Assembly: GCA_001791645.1 (NCBI GenBank)
Contig: MGFA01000021.1
Coordinates: forward strand, 1 to 61,450
From: Candidatus Uhrbacteria bacterium RIFOXYB12_FULL_58_10
GTDB lineage: Bacteria; Patescibacteriota; Patescibacteriia; UBA9934; GWF2-40-263
Length of the DNA stretch: 61,450 nucleotides
Reading direction: 5' to 3'
Each line of letters starts with the position of its first letter. Position 1 is the first letter of the stretch. Of this stretch, positions 10,173-22,499 are shown in pieces. A program made the position numbers and the translations under genes. The notes below the pieces were generated by a model, which worked only from the letters and a program-made list of their open reading frames with translations, ran no database searches and was not told where the DNA came from.

Positions 10173-10597
10173 AAGTGCGTATTTATACGGACGGAGGATC
10201 CCGGGGAAATCCCGGTCCCGCGGCATCCGGGGCCGTGATCAAAAAGCTGACAGGCGATCTTGGGCCGCACGGCGAGGAGGGAGAACTCATTGCCCGCGTT
10301 TCGCGCTGGCTTGGGAAGGACACGAACAACCAGGCGGAATACGCCGCGATCATCATCGGTCTTGAGCGCGCGCGCGCGCTTGGCGCGACCGAGGTGGATA
10401 TGGTGATGGATTCGGAGCTGGCGGTGAAACAGCTGAACGGCATTTACAAGGTGAAGAATCCGGAAATCGCCAAACGCTTCGTCGAGGTGCACAATCTGAT
10501 TCAGGATTTTCGAAAAGTCACCTTTCGTCACGTTCGTCGGGCATATAACAAGGACGCCGACGCTCTCGTGAACGAATGCATTGACGCGCACATGTAG
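10169..10597 (+). CDS. RNase H family protein
   Basis: YTDGGSRGNPGPAASGAV, NNQAEYAAIIIGLERA, VMDSELAVKQLNG. Confidence 0.92.
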   Translation: MKVRIYTDGGSRGNPGPAASGAVIKKLTGDLGPHGEEGELIARVSRWLGKDTNNQAEYAAIIIGLERARALGATEVDMVMDSELAVKQLNGIYKVKNPEIAKRFVEVHNLIQDFRKVTFRHVRRAYNKDADALVNECIDAHM

Positions 10598-10631
10598 TCC
10601 CCTACGACCTTTTTTCGCCGCGTGCTATACT

Positions 10632-11768
10632 ATGTCTACTATGGCGTTTTTTGGACTTGGTCACAAGGCACCGCACACGTTTCTCGGCGTCGACATCGGC
10701 TCGTCCGGATTCAAGCTGGTCGAACTCGCGAATGAAAAGGGTCGCGCAAAGCTGATGACGTACGGATATACCGAACGCAAGCCGGGACAAACGGCTTTGT
10801 CGCCGTTTGAGAACACGAAGGCGAGCGGAGAGTTGCTCGCGAAGCTGTGCAAGCAGTCCGGGACGAAAGGGACCAAGGTCATGGCCGCGCTTCCGCTTTC
10901 AAGCGTTTTCTCCGCGATCGTGAGCGTCCCGCGCAAAAAAACAGAACGAGAAATGCAGCCGCTTGTAGACGCGCAAATCGCAAAGCTTACCCCGATTCCG
11001 CTGACGGAGATGGTGACGTACTCGACGTTCATTGACGGCATCAGGGGGGAGAAGGCCGAAAAGAAAAAGAAAAACGAGCCGAAGGCGGAAGAGCCGAAAG
11101 AGGCGAAACCGTCGGATCATGTGCGCGTGCTCGTGACGGGCGCGGCAAAGTCGCTCGTGCAAAAATACATTGAGATTTTTCGCGTCGCAAAGTTGGAGCT
11201 CCAAGCCATTGACACGGAGGCGTTCGCGCTCGTGCGTTCCCTCATCGGAAAAGACAAGAGTCCCATTGCCATTCTGGACGTCGGCGGCGTGCGCACGAAC
11301 ATTAGCATCGTTGAAAATGGCGTTCCGTTGCTGACGCGTTCCGTGAACATCGGCGGCGTCGCGGTCACGCGGCGCATCATGGACCAGATGCACGTTCCCG
11401 AATCCGAGGCCGAGCAGATGAAAATGGACCTCGGCAACATGGCCGGGGCTTCGGGAGGCGTTGGCGGACTTCCGCCCGTGCTCGACGCAGTGATGCAGCC
11501 GCTTCTCAATGAGATCCGTTACGCGTTTCAGCTGTACGCGGGAATGGAACTCGCGGAATTCAAGAAGGTGGAAAAGATCGTGCTGACCGGCGGGTCATCG
11601 CATTTGCCTCGCATCGTCGAGTTTTTGAAGGAGTCCTTGAACATGAACGTCTATCGGGGAGATCCGTGGGCGCGCGTCGTGTTCCCGGAAGACCTGCGGC
11701 CCGTGCTTGATGAGATCGGCTCGCGCATGGCGATTGCCATCGGGCTTGGGATGCGAGAGATCGAATGA
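10632..11768 (+). CDS. pilM: Type IV pilus assembly ATPase-like protein PilM
   Basis: FLGVDIGSSGFKLVEL, AILDVGGVRTNISIVENG, IVLTGGSSHLPRIVEFL (actin-like fold signatures). Confidence 0.9.
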   Translation: MSTMAFFGLGHKAPHTFLGVDIGSSGFKLVELANEKGRAKLMTYGYTERKPGQTALSPFENTKASGELLAKLCKQSGTKGTKVMAALPLSSVFSAIVSVPRKKTEREMQPLVDAQIAKLTPIPLTEMVTYSTFIDGIRGEKAEKKKKNEPKAEEPKEAKPSDHVRVLVTGAAKSLVQKYIEIFRVAKLELQAIDTEAFALVRSLIGKDKSPIAILDVGGVRTNISIVENGVPLLTRSVNIGGVAVTRRIMDQMHVPESEAEQMKMDLGNMAGASGGVGGLPPVLDAVMQPLLNEIRYAFQLYAGMELAEFKKVEKIVLTGGSSHLPRIVEFLKESLNMNVYRGDPWARVVFPEDLRPVLDEIGSRMAIAIGLGMREIE

Positions 11769-11879
11769 TATGCCGCCAAGGACGCACAGGATTTCGATCG
11801 TGGATCCTGACGCGTTTCTGCGCGAGTTGCGCGCGAGGGTAGAACGTCTGGTTGCCGACAAAAACGGCGAGTGATAACA

Positions 11880-12383
11880 TACGCGCATATGAAACGTGGA
11901 TTTACTATCGTCGAGCTGCTGGTCGTCGTCCTGATCATCGGTCTTGTCGGGACGCTTGCGGCGATTGCAGTGAATTCGGCTCGCTCGAAGCAACGCGACG
12001 CATCGCGTCTTTCAAACGTTCGTCAGGTACAATCCGCGCTTGAGAATTATTTCAACCAGTCAAACGCCTACCCGTCCGAGGAGAGCCTTCCGCTTGGAGA
12101 CAGCACGGAGAGTCTGTGTCTTGGCTCCGGCGGGTTCGCGGCGAGCTGTTCGGGTGACGATAACGTGTTTTTGCGCGTGGTGGTCGGAACGCTCGACAAG
12201 GGACTGGACGGCGCGGTCGCCTGCGGAACTCCGTCGCGTAACGCCTTTTGCTACTCCTCGCTCGAGGACGGCTCCGCGTACGCGGTCGGATTCGAGTTAG
12301 AAAATGCGCTTCCGCAGGTCGGTTTGGTCGCTGGGGCCAACTGTGCCACGCCCGAAGGGATGAAGGCCGGGTCCTGCGAGTAA
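11880..12383 (+). CDS. Type IV pilin/pseudopilin
   Basis: MKRGFTIVELLVVVLIIGLVGTLAAIAVNSARSKQRDASRLSNVRQVQSALENYF: class III prepilin leader and helix. Confidence 0.92.
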   Translation, partial: YAHMKRGFTIVELLVVVLIIGLVGTLAAIAVNSARSKQRDASRLSNVRQVQSALENYFNQSNAYPSEESLPLGDSTESLCLGSGGFAASCSGDDNVFLRVVVGTLDKGLDGAVACGTPSRNAFCYSSLEDGSAYAVGFELENALPQVGLVAGANCATPEGMKAGSCE

Positions 12384-12384
12384 T

Positions 12385-15218
<2,834 letters not shown>

Positions 15219-15219
15219 T

Positions 15220-15525
15220 ATGTCTCTCACGAACGAAGAAATCCTGCATATCGCGACGCTGGCCCGTCTTCGGGTCGAACCCGAGGACTTACCGCGGTAT
15301 GCCGAGCAATTGGGATCCATTTTGGAATATGTGGCAAAACTCGACGAGCTTGAAATTGACGGCGTGACAGAACTCGCCCACGGCGCCGGACTCACGAACG
15401 TCTTTCGTCAGGATACGATCGCGCCAGTGGAGGCCGACGTTCGGCATCGTGTCATTGCGGCATTCCCGCATCGCGAGGGAGACTTGTTGGAGGTTCCGGC
15501 GGTATTTGTCGATCGAACTGAATAA
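15220..15525 (+). CDS. gatC: Asp-tRNA(Asn)/Glu-tRNA(Gln) amidotransferase subunit GatC
   Basis: MSLTNEEILHIATLARLRVEPEDLPRYAEQLGSILEYVAKLDELE; directly upstream of gatA. Confidence 0.93.
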   Translation: MSLTNEEILHIATLARLRVEPEDLPRYAEQLGSILEYVAKLDELEIDGVTELAHGAGLTNVFRQDTIAPVEADVRHRVIAAFPHREGDLLEVPAVFVDRTE

Positions 15526-15527
15526 GT

Positions 15528-16961
15528 ATGGACACGGCTATTGAAATGGCGCGCGACGTTCGCGAGGGAAAACGATCGAGCGAAGAGATCGTTCAGGAGT
15601 GCCTCGACCGCATCGAGGGTGGGAACGAGAAGCTGAACGCGCTTCTTGGCACGTTTGACGACGCGCTCGAGCGCGCGCGCGGCATTGACGAGCGACGCAC
15701 GGCCGGAGAAGACGTTGGTCCGCTCGGGGGCGTACCGGTCATTTTGAAGGACAACATGCTGGTGAAGGGGGAACGGTGCACGGCCGGATCACGCATTTTG
15801 GAAAACTATGACGCGCCGTATGACGCCACCGTGACCAAGAGGCTTCGCGCCGCGGGTGCCGTGTTGATCGGGCGCTCCAATTGTGACGAGTTCGCCATGG
15901 GATCCTCCACGGAGAACTCCCATTATGGGCCGACGCGCAACCCATGGGACACGGACCGCGTTCCCGGTGGCTCCTCCGGCGGTTCCGCGGTTGCGGTTGC
16001 CACGGGGTTCGCGCCGCTCGCGTTTGGGTCTGACACGGGTGGTTCCATCCGCCAACCGGCGTCGCTCTGCGGCGTCGTGGGATTGAAGCCAACGTATGGC
16101 CGCGTGTCCCGACACGGGTTGGTGGCGCTCGCGTCGAGTCTCGACCAGATCGGCCCGTTCGCGCGCACGGTGGAAGACGCCGCGCTCGCGCTTGAGGTCA
16201 TCCAGGGCGACGACCCGCTCGACGCGACGACCGTCGCTGGCGCGGACGCAAGCATTCCCGAGCTTCTCGAAAGGGACGTGAAGGGAATGCGCGTCGGCGT
16301 GCCGAAGGAGTATTTTCTGGAGGGCATGGATGAGGACGTGCGCCGGACGGTCATGGACGCGATTGCCGTGTACGAAAAGGCGGGCGCGAACATCGTGGAA
16401 ATCTCTTTGCCGAACGCGCCGTATGCGCTCGCTTCCTATTACGTCGTGATGCCGAGCGAGGCCTGTTCGAACCTTGGTCGGTTCGACGGCATTCGTTTCG
16501 GATATTCCTCGGAGGGAAGCACGTTGCTGGAAACGTACGAGCGTTCGCGCGGGGAAGGGTTCGGACCGGAAGTGCGGCGTCGCATCATGCTTGGGACCTT
16601 TGCGCTTTCGAAAGGATATGCGGACGCGTTTTACCGCAAGGCGCTCAAGGCCCGCACGCTCATCAAGCGCGATTTTGACGACGCGTTCAAGGATGTCGAC
16701 GTCATTGCCACGCCGACCTCGCCGTCGGTTGCCTGGCCCATCGGCGAGAAGTTCAACGACCCGCTTGCCATGTACCTCGCGGATATCTACACGGTTTCGG
16801 CAAACATGGCGACCATTCCCGGAATGTCGATTCCGTGCGGATTCGTCAACGAGCTTCCGGTCGGCCTCCAGCTGCTTGGCAGGACGTTTGACGAGTACGC
16901 GCTTTTCCGTGCCGGCGCGTATTACCAATCCGTTACGGATTGGCACACGCGGACTCCATGA
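15528..16961 (+). CDS. gatA: Asp-tRNA(Asn)/Glu-tRNA(Gln) amidotransferase subunit GatA
   Basis: Amidase signature GGSSGGSAVAVATGFAPLAFGSDTGGSIRQPASLCGVVGLKPTYGRVSR. Confidence 0.96.
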   Translation: MDTAIEMARDVREGKRSSEEIVQECLDRIEGGNEKLNALLGTFDDALERARGIDERRTAGEDVGPLGGVPVILKDNMLVKGERCTAGSRILENYDAPYDATVTKRLRAAGAVLIGRSNCDEFAMGSSTENSHYGPTRNPWDTDRVPGGSSGGSAVAVATGFAPLAFGSDTGGSIRQPASLCGVVGLKPTYGRVSRHGLVALASSLDQIGPFARTVEDAALALEVIQGDDPLDATTVAGADASIPELLERDVKGMRVGVPKEYFLEGMDEDVRRTVMDAIAVYEKAGANIVEISLPNAPYALASYYVVMPSEACSNLGRFDGIRFGYSSEGSTLLETYERSRGEGFGPEVRRRIMLGTFALSKGYADAFYRKALKARTLIKRDFDDAFKDVDVIATPTSPSVAWPIGEKFNDPLAMYLADIYTVSANMATIPGMSIPCGFVNELPVGLQLLGRTFDEYALFRAGAYYQSVTDWHTRTP

Positions 16962-17713
16962 TCCCTTACCTCGAAATCAAAACGATTCAGCTCGGCCCTC
17001 TCACCATCCAGGCGTGGGGGTTATTTGTGGCGATCGGGATTTTTGTCGGCGCGTGGATGGGCGCGCGCATGGCGAAGCGCCGCGGGCTCGATGGCGGAGC
17101 GGTGTGGGATGCGTCGGCGTGGATCGTGGTCGGCGCCATGGTGATGGCGCGCGTTTTTCACGTGGCGCTATACGACCTCGCGACGTATCTTGCGGATCCG
17201 CTTTCGGTGATCGCGGTTTGGCGCGGAGGAATGTCGATGTTCGGCGGGCTGGTCGGTGCAACGCTCGCGGGAGTTTGGTTCATGCGTCGCCGCAAGCTCG
17301 ATTTTTGGAAATACGCTGACGCCATGATCTATGGCCTGCCGTTTGGCATTGGCATCGGGCGCATCGGGTGCTTTCTTATCCACGACCATCCCGGAACGCT
17401 CACGCGTTTCATTTTGGGCGTGCGTTACCCGGACGGTTCGATTCGCCACGACCTCGGTTTTTACGAGTCCATCTACGGCTTCGCGATCGCGATCGGTTTT
17501 CTCGTCCTCGCGCGTCGCAACGCCAAGCCGCCGGCGTACATCGTGACATTTCTCGTTACCTACGGCATCTTCCGTTTTTTCTCCGACTTTCTCCGCGTGG
17601 TCGACGCGCGGTATCTTGGTTTGACTCCCGCGCAGTACCTTTCCCTTGTCATGGTCGTTGCCGGAGGGTTGGTCTGGTACCGGTCACGCTTTCGCGCGGA
17701 TGCCCGTTGGTAA
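16958..17713 (+). CDS. lgt: Prolipoprotein diacylglyceryl transferase
   Basis: Lgt fold: WRGGMSMFGGLVGA, ADAMIYGLPFGIGIGRIGCFLIHDHPG, FRFFSDFLR. Confidence 0.92.
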   Translation: MIPYLEIKTIQLGPLTIQAWGLFVAIGIFVGAWMGARMAKRRGLDGGAVWDASAWIVVGAMVMARVFHVALYDLATYLADPLSVIAVWRGGMSMFGGLVGATLAGVWFMRRRKLDFWKYADAMIYGLPFGIGIGRIGCFLIHDHPGTLTRFILGVRYPDGSIRHDLGFYESIYGFAIAIGFLVLARRNAKPPAYIVTFLVTYGIFRFFSDFLRVVDARYLGLTPAQYLSLVMVVAGGLVWYRSRFRADARW

Positions 17714-17754
17714 AAAAAGAACCCTTGCGTGAGGGCAGGGTGTGAGAAGGGGTG

Positions 17755-18543
17755 TCAGTTCGTCTGACGACCTTCACTGGCAGTCCGGACGTTCTCGATG
17801 TGCTTCCGCCACGCCTGGATCGGCGTGTATGGAACCCAGGTCCCTGGAGACCGCCAGGCGCGATCGTGCGCAGCATGGAAGTCGAGGTACGTCCTGTACC
17901 ATTCGGCCATCTGGCGGAAGGTCTGGCGTTCGCGGCGCGCCAGGAAGAGGACATCGAGGGAACGCCCGAGCATCGTGCCGCTCATCCAGCCACTGGTCGC
18001 GGCCGCGAACACGACGGCGGCCAGCAGAAACGTCTCGGTCGTGATGGCGTAGAGGAAGAGGCCGAAGGCCGCGAGGGAGAGAAGCGAGCCCAATGGTCGG
18101 AACAAGCCTCTCCAAATCGTCAGCAAGCCAAGAAGTTGGTCGGTCATGGGGGGTCTCCTTTGAGTGGGTGCGGCGGCCTGGGTCGGTGCCGCCGCGCAGC
18201 CGAGCGCGGCCAGCGCCTCGTATACCGAGCGGCTCCAGGTGGAGCGGTTCCACGGGCGGAATTTCCGCCAGTATTGCTCCATGTGCGCGCCGTATAGCGC
18301 AGTGACCTCCTCGAACGGCGTGCCAGTTCGCTCGGAGAAGCGCCGCAGCTGGCGGTACTTCCTCCAGGGACGGAACAGGACCGATCCGTTGAGGATGATG
18401 GAAACGACGTGCATTGGCGCGCTCACGCTGGACGAGCTGTACCACGCCAGTCCGGTGATCGCGAGCGCGATTGCCACGGTCAGCATCCCGCCCGCGGGTC
18501 CGTGTACTCCGTTCCAGACAATCCACAGGTTTTTCTCTTTCAT
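17755..18543 (-). CDS. Polytopic membrane protein, hypothetical
   Basis: MKEKNLWIVWNGVHGPAGGMLTVAIALAITGLAWYSSSSV... several hydrophobic segments; GGAGG RBS on the minus strand. Confidence 0.6.
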   Translation of the reverse strand: MKEKNLWIVWNGVHGPAGGMLTVAIALAITGLAWYSSSSVSAPMHVVSIILNGSVLFRPWRKYRQLRRFSERTGTPFEEVTALYGAHMEQYWRKFRPWNRSTWSRSVYEALAALGCAAAPTQAAAPTQRRPPMTDQLLGLLTIWRGLFRPLGSLLSLAAFGLFLYAITTETFLLAAVVFAAATSGWMSGTMLGRSLDVLFLARRERQTFRQMAEWYRTYLDFHAAHDRAWRSPGTWVPYTPIQAWRKHIENVRTASEGRQTN

Positions 18544-18730
18544 TCTGCCTCCAGGAGTTGCTAAAGAAACATAGCCGGATTTCGATGTTTTGTCAACTCA
18601 ATTCTGGAACAGGACTGAATTTGAAACAAAGCTGTCGGCAGAAAAATGACAGAAAATTATTTGACAAATGCGCTGAATGAAGCGTATTTTTATATTCATA
18701 TTCATTTGTGCCGTTTCAAAATAGTCATAT

Positions 18731-19492
18731 ATGAAAAATAAGGATATCTTGTCTCCTGAAGTGCTTGAGCTTCTTGGGCTCGCTCGAAAGGATCTCGACG
18801 TGTACCAGGCGTTGCTTCGGCTCGGAAGCGCCCCGCTGCGACGTATCGCGGAGGAGGCGAACCTGAACCGAGGCACGACCTATGACGCGCTGAAACGGCT
18901 CCTCGACGCGGGGATCGCGTCTTATGTGGACGCGAAGACCCACAGGTATTTCACGGCGGAGGACCCGCATAAGCTCCGAGGGCTCGCGACGCGGCGCGAA
19001 GTGGCAATGCGCGAGGCCGCGCTTGATCTAGACGGGATGATTCCAGGGCTCGACGCGCTGCGAGGAGAATCGAGCTACCGCCCGGCCGTTCGCTATTACG
19101 AGGGCGACGCCGGGGTTCACGACATCCTTGAGGACATGATCGATGTCACGGAACGCTCGGAAACGAAAACATATCGCGTCTATTCGACCGCGGCGATTCG
19201 TGATCGCAAGGATGCGGCATGGCCCACGTTCAGCAAGGAGCGCGTGAAGCGCGGCGTGCGCGTGCGCGCGATCGCCGTGGGCAAGGGCGGCACGCTCGCC
19301 GGCCTCGACGAGCGCCGGTGGCTTTCGCAGGGCGAGAGCGCGCCAACGTACATCGCGATTTATCCCGGCAAGACGGCGTATATTTCCATGGACGCCAACA
19401 AACGTCTGTTCGGGGTGATCATTGAGGACGCTTCCATTGCCGCGACCCAGGAACTCATCTTCGACGCCCTTTGGAAGACGCTCGCGGCATGA
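18731..19492 (+). CDS. TrmB-family transcriptional regulator
   Basis: LLGLARKDLDVYQALLRLGSAPLRRIAEEANLNRGTTYDALKRLLDAGIASYVDAKTHRYFTAEDPHKL wHTH. Confidence 0.82.
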   Translation: MKNKDILSPEVLELLGLARKDLDVYQALLRLGSAPLRRIAEEANLNRGTTYDALKRLLDAGIASYVDAKTHRYFTAEDPHKLRGLATRREVAMREAALDLDGMIPGLDALRGESSYRPAVRYYEGDAGVHDILEDMIDVTERSETKTYRVYSTAAIRDRKDAAWPTFSKERVKRGVRVRAIAVGKGGTLAGLDERRWLSQGESAPTYIAIYPGKTAYISMDANKRLFGVIIEDASIAATQELIFDALWKTLAA

Positions 19493-19553
19493 CGCGTTTG
19501 GCCGTGGAGACGAATCATCGCCTCCATCCCAAACACGTTTTTCCGGAGCCAAG

Positions 19554-20123
19554 ATGTCTTTCCTCCTTCCCGGTCCGAGACCGAGTCTCGCGCTCATGTT
19601 CTGCGGTCCGCACGAGACGAACGAGTGGTCGCCGCGTTACCATCGCGTCGACCATGCCATCGCGATTGCGCGCGAAACGCGCTCGCCGCTCGTGATCGTG
19701 GGCGACGCGTTCGATGGACGCGACGTCGAGCACTTCGCCATGCGCGCGGCCAGTCGCGGCACGCGCGCGATCGGCGCATTCGATCCTGGTTCGCGCACGC
19801 TGACGGACGTTCGCGGCGCGCTCCGCCTCATCGGAAGCACCGCGGAGTTCGATGTCGTCGCCGACATCCTCGTGGTCACGGACGACTGGCACGCCCCGAG
19901 GTGCCTTGCCATGCTGTTCGGCGAGCGCCGCGTGCTCCTGCCCGATCGGGAAATCCGTTTTCATGACCGTTCCACGGACGCCGGCCCTCGCCCGCCCGCA
20001 TGGGTGAAGGAAGGGGAACTCCGCGGGATTGCGGACTATCACGCGGGGCGGGCCTACCGGCCGTTTGGTCCGCCTTTTGGCAAGCCGCACCATCCCACGG
20101 AATCCGCCTCTTCATCTTTCTGA
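19554..20123 (+). CDS. YdcF/DUF218-like (ElyC/SanA-type) protein
   Basis: MSFLLPGPRPSLALMFCGPHETNEWSPRYHRVDHAIAIARE... ILVVTDDWHAPRCLAMLFGER. Confidence 0.6.
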   Translation: MSFLLPGPRPSLALMFCGPHETNEWSPRYHRVDHAIAIARETRSPLVIVGDAFDGRDVEHFAMRAASRGTRAIGAFDPGSRTLTDVRGALRLIGSTAEFDVVADILVVTDDWHAPRCLAMLFGERRVLLPDREIRFHDRSTDAGPRPPAWVKEGELRGIADYHAGRAYRPFGPPFGKPHHPTESASSSF

Positions 20124-20141
20124 CGCCAACCCGGCGTTTTT

Positions 20142-20549
20142 TTACATCAGCTGGAAAAATTTGGCGATGATCCCGATGCGTTCGGATTTGATTTCTTCCC
20201 GCGGAGAAAATTCAATAGGCTCGCCGGTCGCAAGGCGGCGTTTCAGATTGTCCACGGCGAGGCAGACCCGTTTGGTTTCCTCGTCGAGTTGTGGATTCTT
20301 GTAGGCCCAAACGTATTGGTGGTTTCCGTCGCCGTTAAACGCCGCTTGGTCAAGGTGCACGTTCATGACAAAGCCGCCTTCCGGCGTTTCCGCGATGCTC
20401 GCGTGGAAACGGGGAAAGGCGGCTTCGTGGGCGCTTCTGACAAACGTAAGGCCCATGCCGGCCGTTTGATGCTCCGTATAACCGAGGTGAAGCATCAGCG
20501 TGCGAGCGTCCGTCGGAAGCGGTCCGGCGATCATGCAGCGCATATACAA
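20142..20549 (-). CDS. Conserved small hypothetical protein (paralogue of 22500..22892)
   Basis: Shares IAGPLPTDARTLMLHLGYTEH...FPRFHASI...GGFVMNVHLDQ with the ORF at 22500. Confidence 0.7.
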   Translation of the reverse strand: MYMRCMIAGPLPTDARTLMLHLGYTEHQTAGMGLTFVRSAHEAAFPRFHASIAETPEGGFVMNVHLDQAAFNGDGNHQYVWAYKNPQLDEETKRVCLAVDNLKRRLATGEPIEFSPREEIKSERIGIIAKFFQLM

Positions 20550-20639
20550 TCACTATACGGTCGCCAGGCCAACTGTCAAGAGCACCCTTGCGCTCATTTC
20601 GCGAATCCTGTATATTTTTGCCGCTCGCGCATCGATCAC

Positions 20640-20727
20640 GGAGAGGTCGCATAGAGGTCTAGTGCGCTCGCTTGGAAAGCGAGTATACCGCAAGGTATCG
20701 GAGGTTCGAATCCTCTCCTCTCCGCCA
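20640..20727 (+). tRNA. tRNA-Ser(GGA)
   Basis: GGAGAGG acceptor, CTCGCTTGGAAAGCGAG anticodon arm (GGA), long variable arm TACCGCAAGGTA, T-arm GGAGGTTCGAATCCTC, encoded CCA. Confidence 0.95.
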
Positions 20728-20789
20728 TCCCACTTCGCCCTTCGGGCTACGTTGGGGATTACTCACATTGCCGAAGGGTGAAGTGGGAT
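20727..20789. repeat. 19-bp near-perfect inverted repeat abutting the tRNA-Ser 3' end
   Basis: ATCCCACTTCGCCCTTCGG ... CCGAAGGGTGAAGTGGGAT (one mismatch). Confidence 0.85.
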
Positions 20790-20790
20790 G

Positions 20791-20824
20791 CCCCCAACGA
20801 AGCTCCGAAGGAGCGTAGTGGGGC
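20791..20824. repeat. Second hairpin in tandem with the tRNA-Ser-adjacent inverted repeat
   Basis: CCCCCAACGAAGCTCCGAAGGAGCGTAGTGGGG. Confidence 0.7.
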
Positions 20825-20889
20825 GAAAAGACAGCACGCAAAACGCGTGTTGTTTTGTGTTATTCGCGTATGAAACACTTCCGCCTTCG

Positions 20890-21885
20890 CTACTTCTTCG
20901 TGCTCATTGCGTTAATGGGCGGGCGAGGGTATTCGTTTGCTCGTTCTCGTGCAGCGGGGTCAAACCTTCCTCTATTAGTTTGCCAAACCCAAGGGGCAAA
21001 ATCCTGTCGCTGCCCACTCGATACCATCGGTTCGATATGTGTGTACATCGCCTCCACAGTATATGATCCATTTCTTTTTGCTGGTACCCGCTCTCCGCCT
21101 GAGAGAACTTTCATTTTGATTTCATCTACAACAACAATCGTGGGACCTTCTTTTTCCGCTCCGAATATCTTTTCTCCCGATAAGGAGCCGTCAAAATATA
21201 CCGTGTATGCCGGATCAAATTTAATGGCAGCATGTTGAAGAACGAAATGGAGTAAGTACGCATTATCCTTACTTAGAAAAATATTCTGTACTTCGGGAGG
21301 ATACCTTACGCGCAATGAAAAATCAGCAAATACGCCACGAGTTTCCTCTTGAATATTATTAAGCGATCCAGACGGAGCAGCGAGCTTTGCCAATACGATT
21401 GCCTCATCCTTTGAAGTCGCTTTATATGACTGATAGCGCGCATCGTCTTCCGAAACTCCAAAATCGGTCAGGGTTGGAAGTCCAAGAATAAAAATGGTGT
21501 TGCAACGAAGCTTACTGCCGAGTAGATCTCTCAGGGTTGGGTCAAGTGTCCGCTCTCGCTTCCGATACAATTTGGCGGCATCGACAATACCTCGATCATG
21601 ATTCTCATCTCCTAAATTAATCGACCAGCTATATTCAGGCGGAGTTCTGGATACTGTTGGGTCTACATATCCGCCAATTGGCTTACTGAAAAAAGTGATG
21701 TCCAGAGCGTTGCTCGCAAGTACGTCCGATGCGCCGTTAATGTACGCCCTCTCATCTTCTGTCAACGCCTCATATTCGCGTCGTGCAGATTCTGTACGTA
21801 AGCCCTCCCAGACGCGAAATTCACGCCGTTCAGTTTCCGCTGTTTGTCTTTCTTGTGATTCGCCACCGGGTTCCCCGATTTTCAT
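20890..21885 (-). CDS. Hypothetical protein (331 aa), compositionally AT-richer
   Basis: Long ORF MKIGEPGGESQERQTAETERREFRVWEGL... in a locally AT-richer stretch after tRNA-Ser; no family recognised. Confidence 0.65.
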   Translation of the reverse strand: MKIGEPGGESQERQTAETERREFRVWEGLRTESARREYEALTEDERAYINGASDVLASNALDITFFSKPIGGYVDPTVSRTPPEYSWSINLGDENHDRGIVDAAKLYRKRERTLDPTLRDLLGSKLRCNTIFILGLPTLTDFGVSEDDARYQSYKATSKDEAIVLAKLAAPSGSLNNIQEETRGVFADFSLRVRYPPEVQNIFLSKDNAYLLHFVLQHAAIKFDPAYTVYFDGSLSGEKIFGAEKEGPTIVVVDEIKMKVLSGGERVPAKRNGSYTVEAMYTHIEPMVSSGQRQDFAPWVWQTNRGRFDPAARERANEYPRPPINAMSTKK

Positions 21886-22071
21886 AAATACTCAATAATT
21901 TCGTAAATTATTATACCATGATGCCGCGATACCGTCTTTCGACTCACATGCCTCAAAACCTCCCTCCGATGAATCCCGAAGATCCCTTCAAAGGCCATCG
22001 TAAACCTGGTACTGAACCCACGGACACCGCCAGAAAGTGTCTCGGATTGTCCGGGGCGTTTTCTGTTTGTG

Positions 22072-22100
22072 TAAAAAAATCCCGCCACTGGGTGGGCGGG
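22072..22100 (-). terminator. Rho-independent terminator for the 22101..22427 gene
   Basis: Minus strand TGACCCGCCCACCCAGTGGCGGGATTTTTTT. Confidence 0.75.
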
Positions 22101-22427
22101 TCACTGGGCCTTGGCGAGGGTAAACTCGGCCGGGCCGGTTTTGGTGAGCACGAACGCATTCCCGGGGTACAACGGATCGGGGATGCTGACCGTTTCGGTT
22201 CCGGCGATCTTCCATGTGTCGAAGGTTTCGACGCGGAAGATCCAGCTCATGAGGTGATGTTCCTGGTCTGTGTACACCAATGCGATGGCGTACCCGTCCC
22301 TTGTCGGGGCCAGGGAGACGTACGTCCCCTCCGCTACCACGGTAGGGTACGTTTCCTTGGCGGCCGGCTCTGATGCGCAGGCCAGGATGAACGCGCCGAT
22401 GAGCGCGAGGGCGAAGAACAGTCGCAT
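22101..22427 (-). CDS. Putative lipoprotein
   Basis: Signal peptide with lipobox-like MRLFFALALIGAFILACASEPAAKE. Confidence 0.7.
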   Translation of the reverse strand: MRLFFALALIGAFILACASEPAAKETYPTVVAEGTYVSLAPTRDGYAIALVYTDQEHHLMSWIFRVETFDTWKIAGTETVSIPDPLYPGNAFVLTKTGPAEFTLAKAQ

Positions 22428-22499
22428 GTTTCTTTCCTCCGGAGGGCCAACCTAGCGCGGATTGTTGGTTTTGTCAACGGTCTGTTAGAATGTCCACGT

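Noticed and set aside
15528-16961. Absence of gatB next to gatC-gatA as a finding
   Set aside because: gatB is often located elsewhere in the genome; the window cannot address this.
20659-20841. Minus-strand ORF ...EVGWRRGEDSNLRYLAVYSLSKRAH
   Set aside because: Antisense translation of tRNA-Ser and adjacent hairpins, a known annotation artefact pattern.
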